Assembly: GCF_901000735.1 (NCBI RefSeq)
Contig: NC_081545.1
Span: 21,104,100-21,168,099 of the forward strand
Length of the DNA stretch: 64,000 bases
Direction of reading: 5' to 3'
From: Corylus avellana
Lineage: Eukaryota; Streptophyta; Magnoliopsida; Fagales; Betulaceae
The notes under the pieces were generated by a model. It saw only the letters and a program-made list of their open reading frames with translations, was not told where the DNA came from and ran no database searches. The position numbers and the translations under genes were made by a program. This document shows, in pieces, positions 36,400 to 49,300 of this stretch. How positions within the stretch are numbered: position 1 is the first letter of the stretch; each line of letters opens with the position of its first letter.

Positions 36400-39300
36400 G
36401 ATGAGAAAACCGAATACAATACTTGTTTTTTTCAAAAAAAACAAAAAAAACAAAAAAAAATGCACAAGGTTCAGAAGCTAATGTTGGTGATGCATCATCG
36501 CCAACCTTTGATATCCCGGTTTTTGAAAATTCTGTTATCTCGAAGAGTTGACGTCAATGAATTTGATATTAGTTCATTGGAGCATTGTTCTGCAAATTTT
36601 AATACTCGCAAGTGCACAAATTGTTTGCAATATAATGGATTGTAAGTGCGAGGTCGAACCCACAGAAAATTGTATTTTTGAAAGAGCAATTTAAATCTAA
36701 ACTAATTAAATCCTAACCTAGTTCCAAAAAGGTTTTGAATTTTGGTTTTAAAAATTAAAAGACAAACATAAACTAATAAAAATAAACTAAGAGATAAAAT
36801 ACTAAGGTTTGAGAATTCACACTCACCGAATCATAACAACATACTTCCATGTTTATCAATATTAATTTGAAGTTCTCACAATTAAAATCTTGGATATGTT
36901 TTACTATGCTTCAAACAATTAATCAAAATCATCTCATGTATCCATTCATTGCATAAATCACAAAAGGAATCTAATATCAATTAAATCATCAGATGTATCC
37001 ATAAATCACAAAAGATATCCAATCTTAATTGAAACACCAAATGTATCCATAGAACAACTCACAAAGGATATCCAATTATTTAAGCAAATAAAATCAAGCA
37101 ATTAATTATGTGAAATTATCTTAAATCATTAAGTGTATTCTTGAATCACAAAATATATCCAAAAATCACTCCACACATTGAAAAGATGTAAAACAATTGA
37201 AATATTAAACCCAATAAAATCAGATAAATAAAGACTTACATGAAAGTATTGATGTTCTTCATTGGTGAGGCTTCATCCTCAACCTTAGCTGGGAATTAGC
37301 ACCACATAAAAATAAAACATAAACTAAAGAAAAACTAAACTACAGAGAAAAACTGTGGATTACATTCTGTCTCCAGACTTGTCTCACAAAACTAGTCTCT
37401 GAAATTTTGCAAGAAAGTCTATTTATAGGCTTAGGGAAGTCCTAGAAGCCCTATTAAACCTAGATAATTCAGAGGTCTGTCTCCCGGTCAAAATAGAAGT
37501 ATGAAATCGGAATAGGATTCATCTAGATTTGTGTCCTTTTATTGCGAGACGATTTTGGAATAGTAACCGATTGAATTAGGAAAATTATATTTCACAATGA
37601 ATTGTATTATTTTGAGTTAGCTTTCCAATGAAATTTGAATCACTTCAATCAGATATTTGAGAGGAAAGTTATGGTCAAAATACTGAGACGTGTGCAGAAT
37701 TTGAATTTGAATCCAATCTGAACTTTAATCCAATCTGATCTTTAATCCGATTTAACATTTTCTTGGATTTGGTTAAACTTAACCACATTATCTAGTTCTT
37801 CTCAAAGTATGCTTTCTTCCAAATTTTGCATTTTTCCCTTTAAAGCTGTAGTTTTTCTTCAATGACCTACAAAATACTAAAAACACAAAACATTAAATAA
37901 CGACACAACCAAAGGATTAACTAATGTAAATAAAGGGGTCGAAATATGGAATATTTGGCACTTATCAAGCATAATTCTGGATTGCATCCTCAGATATGGG
38001 ATTATGATGTTAATCAACGGGATGAAATCCGACGAGCTTACATTAAAGCTCGTTTGCACTAACCTATTATTTCAGAGTACCTGAGATCTGGACCGAAAAA
38101 AATCATCTTCGTAGCTTTTAATCTTCGTGGTTCAAGCTATTTCCTTCATGGCTTGAATATTTACGTAGTAAAGATGCAACTTTTTCTCTGCCATGCTTTC
38201 TCTTTAATAATCCATTTGGACATCCTACGCAATGTGTATTTACTATAGATGGATTCAAGAATTGCATGAAAATTAGGGATGAAAAACATTGTGCTTTTCT
38301 CAATCATTTAGGAAAATATCCTAATTCACATAATATAATTGCTTAGAAGTCATGTGAAGACTTGATGAATCAATCTCAACACATAGAAAATGTGCTTGAT
38401 AATTTTACTTATAAACAAATTGCAAACAATTTGCTGCAGTTGAAAGCCTCAATTGATGTTGTTCGAGTGCTTGGATTTCAAGGTGTTAGAGGTTGGGATG
38501 AAAGTGTGGGTTCAACCAATTGTGAAAATTTTCTTGAAATATTGGATATAGTGGTTTCATACAATGAAAATATTGCTAAAGTGATAGCTACAGCTCCAAA
38601 AAAATGCTTCTTACACATCACCAATGACACAAAAGGAAATTTTACATGTTTTTTCAACCAAAGTGAAGAAGGCAATTCGCGAAGAAATTGGTGATGCAAA
38701 ATTTTGTATAATTGTTGATGAAGCTCGTGATGAGTCAATGAATGAGCAAATGGTTATAGTTTTAAGATTTGTTAACAAATATGGTTTTGTACGAGAGCCC
38801 TTTTTTGGGCTTGTTCATGTTCCTAATATTGTAACATTAACCCTAAAAAATGGGATATATTTTATACTGTCCAATCATAAGCTAGACATTCAAGGCATTC
38901 GAGGGCATGGATATGATAATGCAAGTAACATACATGGTGGGTGGAATGGGTTATAAGCTTTGGTTTCAAATGATTATCCATATGCATACTATGTTCATTG
39001 TTTTGCGCATCGTTTACAATTGGCATTAGTTACAACATCAAAAGAAGTATTCTTGTCCATCAATTTTTTGCTAAATTGAGTTCTATTGTCAATATTGTTG
39101 GTGTTTCATGCAATCGTAATGAGCAATGGAGCATTGCTCAAGCTGCTAAAATTCCTTATGTGATTGAAATTGACGAGATTGAGACCGGAAGGGGACTTAA
39201 TCAAATTGATACTTTACAATGGGCTAAAGATATTCGTTGGAGTTCTCACTTGAGATTGGTTTCTGCTTGATCAAACTTTTCAATCCAACATGTGATGGTA

Positions 39301-40198
39301 TTCTTAAAATCATTGATTAGGGAACTACTTCTTTCCAATGAGCAGAAGCAAACTCATTTTATCAGGCAATAACTTCATTTGAATTTGTCTTCATTTTGCA
39401 TCTCTTAAAAGAAACTATGCAAATCACTGATTATTTATGTCAAGAATTGCAATCCAAATCTCAAGAAATTTTAAATGTCATGCATCTTGTTTCATTCAAT
39501 AAAGCATATATCCAACAATATATAGATGATAAATGGGATGCCTTACTTGCCAATGTGAAGTCATTTTGTGAGAAACATAAAATAGATGTCCCATATATGA
39601 ATGCTCGTTATGTTGAGAGACGAGGTCGAGCTCGCCATCAAGAAGCAGACTTTACAATTGATCATCATTATCGAGTGGATATTTTTTATGCTGTAATAGA
39701 TTCTCAATTGCAAGAATTAAATCGCTAGTTTGGTGAGCATGCAGTGAAGTTGCTTATTCTCAGCTTGGCTCTTGATCCTCGAGTTGCATGTGAATCTTTT
39801 AGAATCAATGATATTTGTCAGTTGGTAAATAATTGTTATCCGCAAGACTTCACCGAGCTTGAAAAAGAACAGTTGGAAATTGAACTTCACCATATGAGAA
39901 TAATGTAGTTCAACATTTAGACTTTCAAGGATTATCAAATATTTCTGAATTGTGCCAATGGTTGATTAGCGCCAAAAAATCAATTGTCTATCATCTTGTT
40001 TTTCGAGTTGTTGTACTTGTGCTTACTCTTTTTGTTTCTACCGCAATAATAGAACATGCATTTTCAGCCATGAATATTGTCAAAACTAGGCTTCGCAACA
40101 AAATTGAATATGAGTTTCTGAATGATTTTTTAATATTGTACCTTGAAAGAGAAATTACTGCAAAATTTACTATAGATTCAATCATATATGATTTTTGA
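36400..40198 (+). pseudogene. hAT transposase (TTF-type zinc finger / DUF4371 / dimerisation domain), degraded
   Basis: The start region at 36400 (MMRKPNTILVFFKK) follows a ttatttgtag splice-like site. The reading continues to EFDISSL at 36580, is split by solo LTR 2, and resumes at 37973 with HPQIWDYDVNQRDEIRRAYI. Further along are the TTF-type cysteine stretch around 38190 (LPCFLFNNPFGH in another frame), FCIIVDEARDES (catalytic Asp region) and IRGHGYDNASN. The C-terminal dimerisation domain reads AFSAMNIVKTRLRNKIE at about 40060-40115. Stops and frame changes are scattered throughout, so it is dead. Members of this group cut and paste hAT elements with 8-bp duplications. Confidence 0.9.
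36586..37967 (-). mobile_element. Solo LTR 2 (Athila-type), 5-bp TSD, inside the transposase
   Basis: 1382 bp bounded by tg (36586) and ca (37967) and flanked by agcat on both sides (36581-36585, 37968-37972). On the minus strand it starts tgataagtgccaaatattc and ends aatttgcagaaca, like the Athila LTRs in this window. No internal region is present, so it arose by recombination between the two LTRs of a former element. Confidence 0.9.
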
Positions 40199-40949
40199 GA
40201 TCTAAAATCACAACGGGTTCCTTTGTGATTAGTGTTTGAATTGAATTTTGAAAAATATTATGAAACAATTACTTTGTGTATTTTATTTTGTTTATTTTTA
40301 TTTTTTGTTAACACTGAATTGATACTAATTTTGATTTTATGTATTAATTTAGTATTCAATATTAATATATTTTTTCCTTCACGCTTTGACGTCACATCTT
40401 ATCATATTTGTTTCTTTAGACTTTGGCCCCTGGCCATAAGATTTTCTGGCTTCGTCCTTATATCTAGTTGTAACATTATACATATGCTCGGTTACATCTC
40501 TTGCCACTTATGCATAGTGATACATCTAGCATAAAAAGTCTCATATAAAACCACATAAAGCATCATGTGCATAACCATTCGTAACAATATTCATATGCTT
40601 TGTTACATCTTCTGCCGTATATACATATTATTACGTCTAGAAAAATCCCTTATCAGACAAATTATCATCATAAAACATCGTGACATGCATGTTCGTGCTT
40701 TATAGTTATCATGCACATGACTTTCATGTCATTCATGTAACATATCTTCTTCATCATGCATCTACTTCTACATCATGCATGTCATATCATTATGTGTTTT
40801 CATGGGGGAGCTTGCTCCATCGTAGTGAATATACTCTTTAACCTCCACCACTAGGATTGGTCTACCGTACCATGACATCATGCAATTTTCATGTCGTTTC
40901 ATTTCATGCTTGTAATCATGTCATTAAATCTTGGACTCATGTATTATTC

Positions 40950-41682
40950 TAGGGCTGGCAACACGGGTTGGCAGGTCGACCCGTTTACGACCCATAATGA
41001 CTCGCCACCCGTTTAGGGTAAACCCAGACATGACCCGTTTTGCTAAACGGGTCACCCCCCCAAACCTGGACAGACACGACAAAATTAGCGGGTTACCATG
41101 TCAACCTGTCAACTCGGAGACAAAATCAGAGCAAGAGAGAGAAAGATATCGGAGACATTCCCCCACGCCCTTTAATCTTATTCCTCTCAGTTTCTCTCGT
41201 TCTCTTCAAAATACTCAAGAACCCTAGCACCCATTCTTAAAAGCTCAGCTCTTTTTCAAGGTTGAACCTTAGTTCTTGTTATGGTTTTGTGATTTTTCTT
41301 CTCCTTGGAAATCTGCGTGAAAATGAGGCCGATTTTGAGAGTGAGAGGGAGAAAGAGATGCGAGCTGAGAGAGAGGGATGCGGCGGCGGCTCGAGAGAGG
41401 CGAGGCTGGCGAGCGGCTGCAAGAGAGAGAGAGAAGGAGACATGAGCGGTGGCGGCGAGAGAGAGAGAGAGAGAGGCGACTGAGAGTGAGAGGAGAAAGA
41501 AAGTAATGTTTAGGCTTTTAGGATATTTAGGGTTTTTTCTTGTGTGTGTGTTTTTTTTTAATAATTTAAACGGGTGTAGCAGGTCACCTGCGGGTTGATC
41601 CGCCAAGAACAAAATAAACGGTAAACCCAAACCCAGTAACTTTGTGTCAGGTTCGCGGGTCGTGTTAAAATTGTCAGCCCTA
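40950..41682. mobile_element. Non-autonomous hAT element, family B, older copy
   Basis: Ends tagggctggca (40950) and gtcagcccta (41682) match the copy at 10150-10933, as do the gacccgttt/aaacgggtc subterminal words. No intact 8-bp duplication is visible. The interior (41100-41560) has GA repeats and a different body from the first copy, so only the ends are shared. Confidence 0.82.
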
Positions 41683-42490
41683 TTCATATATCATATCGTG
41701 AAATCACAAGTTCATGTCATAAATCATGCAAAACATTATAATATTCATAAATAACATATTGCATCATAAGAAATCTCAATCATACAAAAGCTCATAGAAA
41801 CCATTCATAAACATTCATCAAAACATTTCATAAAACATCATTAACTCAAATTATCACAAATTATATTCTATGTCGAAAGTGTTGTTGGCTAGGAGTCAAA
41901 TAACTATATCTTGCTTTGAAGACATTTTGAAAACATTTATTTTGCTCAGTAGTAAAAATACTTACAATGTCCGCTTGCGTACACTTGGTGTACTCTTGAC
42001 TCAATAGCAATGTACCTATGCATTTACATAGTAGGCACACAATTAGACCCTATTCTAATCTTAATAACTTACACTTCACAAGAATACTTGAGCACTACAA
42101 GTATCTCACTCCTTAAGGTAACTCATAGCATTCTAGGGTTTCTATTTGACACCACTTTAACTTATAACAATAAACTTCAAGCAAATCTAGGGTTTGTGGA
42201 TGTACCTAATATCAATTGGTGGAAACGATGATTGAACACCAAGAAACCTGTTCCTGGAGTCGGATTTGCCTTTGGAAGTATTTTCAAATCAATACCTAAG
42301 GATTTGGGTGAAAACCCTAGGTGAGAGAAGAGAAAATTTGTGTAGGAAGGAAAGAAAAGAGGAGAAAAGAAACTGAAAACGCAGTTAAGCCCTTTTATAG
42401 TTATGGTTGTCCTTGTTCGAACATAAAAACTTATATGTTTGGACAACCATAACACTGAATGAAAATTATACATATCTGTCTCTCGTTCGA

Positions 42491-42611
42491 ACGACCATCG
42501 AATGAGACACACTGGGATGATGCCCGTTTGGACAATCATCAAACAAGACACATTGGAAGATGCCCTTTTGGACGACCATCGAACGAGACACACTCGATGA
42601 TGCCCATTCTG
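42491..42611. repeat. 40-41-bp tandem repeat, three copies
   Basis: Units start at 42491, 42532 and 42572 with acgaccatcgaacgagacac-type text and end gatgatgccc plus a few bases. They lie within the minus-strand LTR remnant. Confidence 0.88.
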
Positions 42612-42768
42612 ACGAAGGAACTCCAATTCAGACAGAAAACTAGGAAATTGATTTTTTTCTCAATTTTTTTTATAGGCTTTTCACTTGGGTTATTAATCTA
42701 TCTTGTTTAATTTGCTAAATTTCATTTAAACTTAATTTTTCTTTTGACTAATTTGCTTGGGCATTACA

Positions 42769-43266
42769 ACAGGGTGGCCAAACCACCTCCAACCTCCATG
42801 GCCACCCCCCTCTTCCAACATTTTTTTTAAAATAATTTTTAATTTGTAATATATATATATATATAAATTTATATGAGTATTTTTGTTTTATCAAAAATTT
42901 TTTTAAGGTAACTTTTGTTTTTTAGTCGACCTTGGAGGGAGATATTTTGGAAATATTGACACAATAACTAGTGTGAAAAGGGCATCGATAATCTGGCGCA
43001 AATTTGAGGGTAGCATGGTGAATTTTTTTCTGATAAAAATAAAAAGGTAAAAAAGATGGTAGATTGTTTTTTTTTTTTTTGGTGATAAAGGAGGTAGATT
43101 GTTTGCCATTGAAACAAGCAAGCATCAAAAAGCATATGCTTAGGGCTGAAAGCGCAAGAGCCGACTCTTAAAACACAATCGCAGTCGTGTCCTGCCGCCT
43201 TGTAATAGTATTCTTCCATTATTCTCCGGGGTCTAGTACCTTCCCATCTATTAAGATTCAGCAAAG
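42769..43266 (+). promoter_or_regulatory. Upstream region and 5' UTR of the helicase gene
   Basis: Only about 500 bp separate the LTR remnant from the start codon. The part nearest the ATG (about 43140-43266) is more GC-rich and looks like a 5' UTR. The start at 42780-42830 carries ggccacccccc-type text resembling the GC-rich core of the element at 4560-4960. No clear TATA box was identified. Confidence 0.4.
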
Positions 43267-43399
43267 ATGACAAAGAAGAAGAAACAGAAGAAAGGACGCC
43301 AAAACTTCAAGTTGGCTGATGTAACAAAGAACATTGCTGAAGCTACGACGATTAGCATATCCGAACAACTGCAAAAGTTCCATGAATCAAAAGATGACG
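43267..43399 (+). CDS. Helicase exon 1 (start codon)
   Basis: 133 nt from ATG. It encodes 44 residues rich in lysine, then a helix ([16 protein letters not shown]), and ends in phase 1 at a gt donor (43400). Confidence 0.9.
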
Positions 43400-46300
43400 G
43401 TATTAATAAAATTTTAATATAATTGCTTATTATTATTATTTTAACTATTTTGGTTTCGGAGCAAAGAAATAATATGTGGGTATTTGTTGGTTATGTATTG
43501 TTGGTTCTGCGTTGAGTATATCTGATGGTGGGTCTAGGTTTGGTGCTGCTTTTGAAGTCTTTTTGTGTGTTTATGAAGATATTTGAAATGCTCATAACTA
43601 AAGACTATATTACGGGTATGTGTTGTGCAGGTGCTGTTTGTTTGATATTATAAGAGAATTGAAATAACAAATGGGTTTTGAGTGGCTATGGGCTTAGTGT
43701 ATTTGATCGTGGGTGTGGCTTTGGTTGGTCATTATGGTGTTTTTCTTGAAGCACTTTTCTTTGTTCATAAAGATATGTGAAACGTTTGTAAACGAGTGTA
43801 TATGTGCTGGATTGTTTCCGTCAAATTAAAATAATAATGAAGTAGAAAATGGGTATGTGTTGCTTCTTTGTTCTAAATTCAATTTTGATTAGGTTGGTGG
43901 TTGTGGGGTTTCATTAGGGCATAAACGATATAAAATGGGGAAGTTGTTTTCTTAAGGTTCTTTTTCAATTAGTTAAATCAAAGGTATGAATAGCTCAGAA
44001 ACTTTTTCCCTCTTGATTTTGTTGTATTGTGCATTGGAATTTGTTTAATTGCTTTGAAAATGGAAGAAAGGAAAGGAAGATAAAAGTTTGTGGAGTGGAA
44101 GTACACTCTTAGAATGCCCTCTCTATCGTTGGCTCCTGTAGATGTGTGTCAACGTTTTTCTCCTTCTGTGTTACTCTCGGTTACTGGTGTTTTTGTGGTT
44201 CCCATTTTTGGTATTTTGTAGTGGGATTCTTGAGTTGGTTTTATGTTGAAGCCAAAGCCTTCAAGCGTTCGGTAGAAGAAGGGTTGTCAATTTTACATTT
44301 CTCCGAAAGGAGCAAAGGGATATCCTGAGCCGTGTACACGGGTAAGGTGAGTGTTGGATGACTATCGGCCACTATGGAGGCGTTGGTCCTAGTAGTAGAG
44401 TTGATTGAGCTTTTTAAATTGTTGAGGGTTGGGAGCAAGGCTTGTGTAGCACAAAGGTGTTCTAATAGGCATGGCCGATATCTGGCATTGGCGGAATATG
44501 GGGGTGGGGGACAAAGGTATTGTATCCTCTGAGGTGGATGGGTGTGATGTGGATAGTGTGGAAGGGTTCAATCCTCATGATAAGGTAATCTCACCTTGTA
44601 TGGATATGGAATTGTACTTTGGAGAAGACCCCATTTTGTTGAGCTTTTGCCCCTTCGTTGTTAATGAGAAATGTGCAGGGTCAGAAGAGTCTTCCGCTTG
44701 GGTTTTGCTAAAAGTTAAGGAAACATGGTTATTGTGTGAGGGCTTCGAAGAGGAGCTTACGGCCATTGAAGCAAGGCGCTTCCAAAAGGAGTCGATCTCT
44801 AGCTCCAAATTGGTTAACAAAGAAAGTAGAGAATTAAGGGTTCGTTTGGTATACATAATAGATCCTTGGAATGGAATGGCTATTCCCATGGAATAACTGT
44901 TCTTTTGTTTGGTTGCTCACCATTCCTTGGAAGAGCTATTCCCATGGGAATAGGTATTCCCCTACGAAGAGGAATACTTCTTCTTCTAAAAAAGGAGAAG
45001 AATAGCTATTCCTTGAGGAATGAAATGGATTTTCCAAAAAATCTATTATTATTATTTATTATTCTGCAAACCTAAAAAAAAAAAAAACAATGAACCTGGA
45101 AAAGAAATTATTTTTAATTTCTAATACATAGTAAACAAAACAAATCCTTCAAGAACCAATTGAACTAATACATTCAAACAAGAACCATTTTAATTTATGA
45201 GTTAAAGCTGGAACTAGAAGAACCCAAATGTACACTAAAACGTATTGCTTTTTAACGGTGAAGAATATCTTTCCTCACCTCCATTCGCAAGGGCTCCGCT
45301 AATTAGCCCAATCCCATAAAGAACATTAAACAAGAACCATTTTAATTTCTAGGCTAAAATTGGAACTAGAAGAACCCAAATCTACACTAAAACATATTGC
45401 TTTTTAATGTAGGCGAACATCATCCTACATGTCCATTCGCAAAGACTCTGCTAATTAACCCATAGAAAGAACACCAAAAATAAAGATATAAAACCTTTTA
45501 ACAATTTTATTTCATTTTATTTTTTTATAAAAATTATGATTATTACTTTATTATATATATTTAGGGTATTTTAGTAATTTTGGAACAATTCCAATGAGAG
45601 CAAATGTGTTGTCGCCAAACTAAAGAATATGATTAGTTATTCCATTCCATGTTCTCTCGTTTCTAGTAATAGCCTTTTCTTTTCCTAATGGAATAGCCAT
45701 TCCACCTACCAAACAAGGCCTAAAAAGATTGTCATGTTCTATCAACTATGATTCAAAAAGCAATAGTTCTACTTGAGTCAGAGTTAAGGGGAGGGCTCTT
45801 CTTGGTTTCTTATGAAGCTTAAACTGCTATCATGGAATGTGAGAGGCTTAAATGAGGGGGACAAACGCCTTAGAGTTGGAAATTTGCTTAGATAGTGGAA
45901 GGCAAATATTATTGGTTTGCAAGAAACTAAACTGGAGTACATATCTAGTAGTGTTGTGAGTAGTTTGTGGGGATATCAACATGTGGATTGGTGTTGTTTA
46001 GATTCTAAAGAGGCCTTTGGTGGGATCTTGCTATGTGGGATAGGAGGGTTTTGAAAAAAAATTGAAGAGTGTGTGGGGGAGGTTACAGTTGCTTGCTCTT
46101 TCAAAAACGTCAAAGATGAATTCTCTTGGGCTTTTGTGGGTGTCTATGGGCCTAGTTCCAATTGTGAGAGAAGATATTTATGGGATGGTGGAACTTGCCA
46201 TAGTGCATTGGAGGAGACTTCAATGTCGCTTGTTTGCCTAGTGAAAGATAATGCTTTGGTGGAGCTCTCAAATTTTACTTTTGATCAGTGCCTCATGGAT

Positions 46301-49300
46301 ATTCTACTTGCGGACGAAACTTTTACGTGATTGAACAAGCTTCTCTTGGATGAATTATGAGTTCTTGACGGTTTGGAGGAAGAGAGAGCTCTATGTGATG
46401 AAGAAGGACAAAGTCAGTGAAAAATGGAACAAGGAGATTTTTGGTGACATTGGGAGGAAAAAAAAGGAGTTGTTGGAAGGGATCCAGGAGCTGGATGTTA
46501 TGGCAGAAACTAGGGGTCTAGTGGAGGAAGAAAAGGTTCAATTGGCTGATATGTCGAAGGAATTGGAGAGTACTTTACTGTATGAGGAACTACATTGGCG
46601 GCAAAAGTCGAGAGAGTTGTGGCTAAAGGAGGGGGATAGTAACACCAGGTTTTTTCATAAGGTGGTTAATTCCCATCGAAGGTATAACCGTGTGGAAGCT
46701 CTATGTATCAATGGGAATGTGTCCTATAATCCTATAGAGGTAAAAGAACATATTGTGCAGTTCTATCAAAATTTATACTTTGAGCGAAGTTCTTGGAGAC
46801 CTAAAATAGATAATCGATTTTTTTCGTCCATTGATGAGGAGGAGAAAAATTGGTTAGAAAGAGACTTTGAGGAGCAGGAGGTTTGGGAGGTGATAAAAGG
46901 TTTGGAGGGTGACAAGGCACCAGGACTGGATGGTTTCACCATGGCATTCTTCCAATCTTGTTGGGCTGTGGTGAAACATGATGTTATGGCGGTTTTTTCT
47001 GAAATCCATTGAAGATGTCAGTTGGTAAAGAGTATGAATGTGACATCATATCGAGTCTTTGAACATTCATGGCACTAGTACTTCTGATCAAGAGGCTATT
47101 AGTAATCATATCACTCGCTTTTATGAGTCGCTCTTCATAGAGACTCTTAGTTGGAGACTGAGGTTGGATAATCTCCATTTCGATACGTTGGAGGTGGATG
47201 AGTCTTCTAGTTTGGAGGTTCCCTTCGAGGAAAGGGAGGTGGTCAAAAAAATGGATAGGGACAAGGCTCCAAGCCCGGATGGTTTCTCTATGGCTTTCTT
47301 CCAGGATTGTTGGGAGGTGATCAAACTGGACATCATGGCTGTTTTTATGGAGTTCCATGACCGAGGTAAATTCGAAAAAGGCCTCAATGCTACGTTTATT
47401 TCCCTTATTCTGAAGTCGCATGGGGCTTCCGATCTGAAGGATTTTCGCCCTATCAACCTCGTGGGGGGGATCTATAAGATTATTGCGAAGGTTCTAGCCA
47501 ATAAAATGAGAAGAGTCATGAATCGGGTGATCTCCAACCCGCAGAATGCTTTCGTCAAAGAAAGACATATTTTGGATTTAGTGCTTATAGCCAATGAATG
47601 CCTGGACAGCCGTATCAGATCTGGGGATTCCGGCCTCTTGTGTAAGCTGGATATGGAGAAGGCTTATGATCGCATGAACTGGAAGTTTTAATCTATTTGC
47701 TAAGGAGGTGTGGTTTTGGTGAGAAATAGTGTACTTGGATCGAGCATTGCATCTCCTCGGTGCGGTTTTCGGTGTTGATTAATGGCTCTTCCTCCGGTTT
47801 CTTTGGGAGTTTACGTGGGGTGAGACAAGGTGATCATCTTTCGCCTTTTTTGTTCATCATGGTCATGAAGGCGTTCAGCAGGATGATTAATGCTTCCATC
47901 AGTAGGGGTTTCATCAATGGCTTCTATGTGGGTGTTAGAGAGCCTGAGCGGGTAATTGTTTCTCACCTTCTCTTTGCTGATGATACGTTGGTTTTTTGTG
48001 GGGCTACTCCTGACCAAGTCAGATTTATTAAAGCCCTCCTTATCAGCTTCGAGGCGGTCTCAGGGTTAAAAGTAAACCGAGCCAAATCTGTCTTGGTCCC
48101 AGTCGGAGGTTCGGTGGTGACAAGGGAGCTGGCTGGTATCCTAGGTTGTGGCACTAGTTCTTTGCCCTTGAGGTATCTGGGTCTTCCGCTAGGGGCTTCG
48201 TTCAAGCTTTTGGCTATTTGGGATGATTTGTTGGAAAATATGGCTAGAAGGTTGGCCCCATGGAAGCGCTCGTACCTGTCCAAGGGGGCGAGACTCACTC
48301 TCATCAAGAGCACCTTATCCAATCTCCCCACTTATTTTCTGTCTCTTTTCCCCATTCCTGTTTATGTGGCGAATCGCATTGAGAAGGATTTTTTATGGGG
48401 GGGCTTCAATGACGAGCCTAAGATACACTTGGTCAGTTGGAAAGAGGTTTGTTCTCCGATCGCTGAGGGTGGTCCAGGGATTCGGAGTTTGCGCCTTTTT
48501 AATCAAGCTCTTTTGGAGAAATGGTTATGGAGATTTGCAAATGAGGAAGAAGCTTGGTGGAGAAGTATTTTGGTGGCAAAGTATGGGGTGGATTGGGGTG
48601 GATGGCGTTCTAAAGTTTCTCGTGGGACGCATGGGGTGGGGTTATGGAAACACATTTGTAAGGGTTGGGGGTTGTTTCAGAGCCACTTTAGATTTGATCC
48701 TGGATTGGGGGTGAAAGTCAAATTTTGGGAGGATATTTGGTGTGGCGAGATGTCTCTCAAGGAAGCTTTTCCCGGTCTTTTCAATATTGCTAGCAATAAG
48801 GATGCTTCCATTGCGGATATCCGGGAGTGCTTTAATGGTATGGTTCACTGGAATGTCACATTTACCCATAGTCTTCATGATTGGGAGGAGTTGGACTTAG
48901 CCTCCCTCTTCTCGCTCTTGTATTCGTCCTAGATTCGTGGGGAAGGGGAGGATCGGATGTGGTGGACCCCTTCAAGAAAAGGGAAGTTTGAGGTTCGTTC
49001 TTTTTATAGGATGCTTGTCTCAAAAGAGTCCAATCACTTTCCTTGGAAAAGTATTTGGCGCACAAAGGCTCCTTCGAGAGTAGCCTTTTTTGCTTGGTCG
49101 GCCGCCCTTGGGAAATCTCTCACTTTGGATAATGTTCAGAAGAGAGGTATTGTGGTGATTAATCGTTGCTGCATATGTGAAACGGATGGGGAGTTTGTGG
49201 ATCATCTATTTCTTCATTGTGGGGTTGCGCGAAAGTTGTGGGAGGTTATTTTCTCTCGCTTCAATTTGTGTTGGGTTATGCCTAGAAGTGTCAAGGATTT

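Larger units (their letters stand above)
22807..40460 (+). mobile_element. hAT transposon (TTF/ZMYM-type), host of the nested insertions
   Basis: The left end (caatggcagatgacc…) and right end (…ctggcttcgtcctta) are degenerate forms of the cagtggcggagccag-type TIR of this hAT group. The boundaries are inferred from family knowledge, and no clean 8-bp duplication was seen. The transposase lies at 36400-40198. Without its inserts (solo LTR 1 with CACTA and Athila; solo LTR 2) the element would be about 3.9 kb, a normal length for the group. Confidence 0.65.
40461..42768 (-). mobile_element. LTR-type remnant, minus orientation, interrupted by a hAT family B copy
   Basis: On the minus strand it starts tgtaatgcccaagcaaatt (42768 downwards), resembling the start of the plus-oriented LTR at 20979. 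Leader-like text runs around 42180-42380 and long ATCATG-rich stretches toward 40500. A tandem repeat at 42491-42611 lies within it. No coding domain is seen. Confidence 0.5.

Noticed and set aside
42968..43273. Minus-strand frame overlapping the helicase start
   Set aside because: It overlaps exon 1 and the 5' UTR of a well-supported gene on the other strand and has no family resemblance.
47121..48331. Minus-strand frames opposite the L1 ORF2
   Set aside because: Shadows of the well-supported plus-strand reverse transcriptase.
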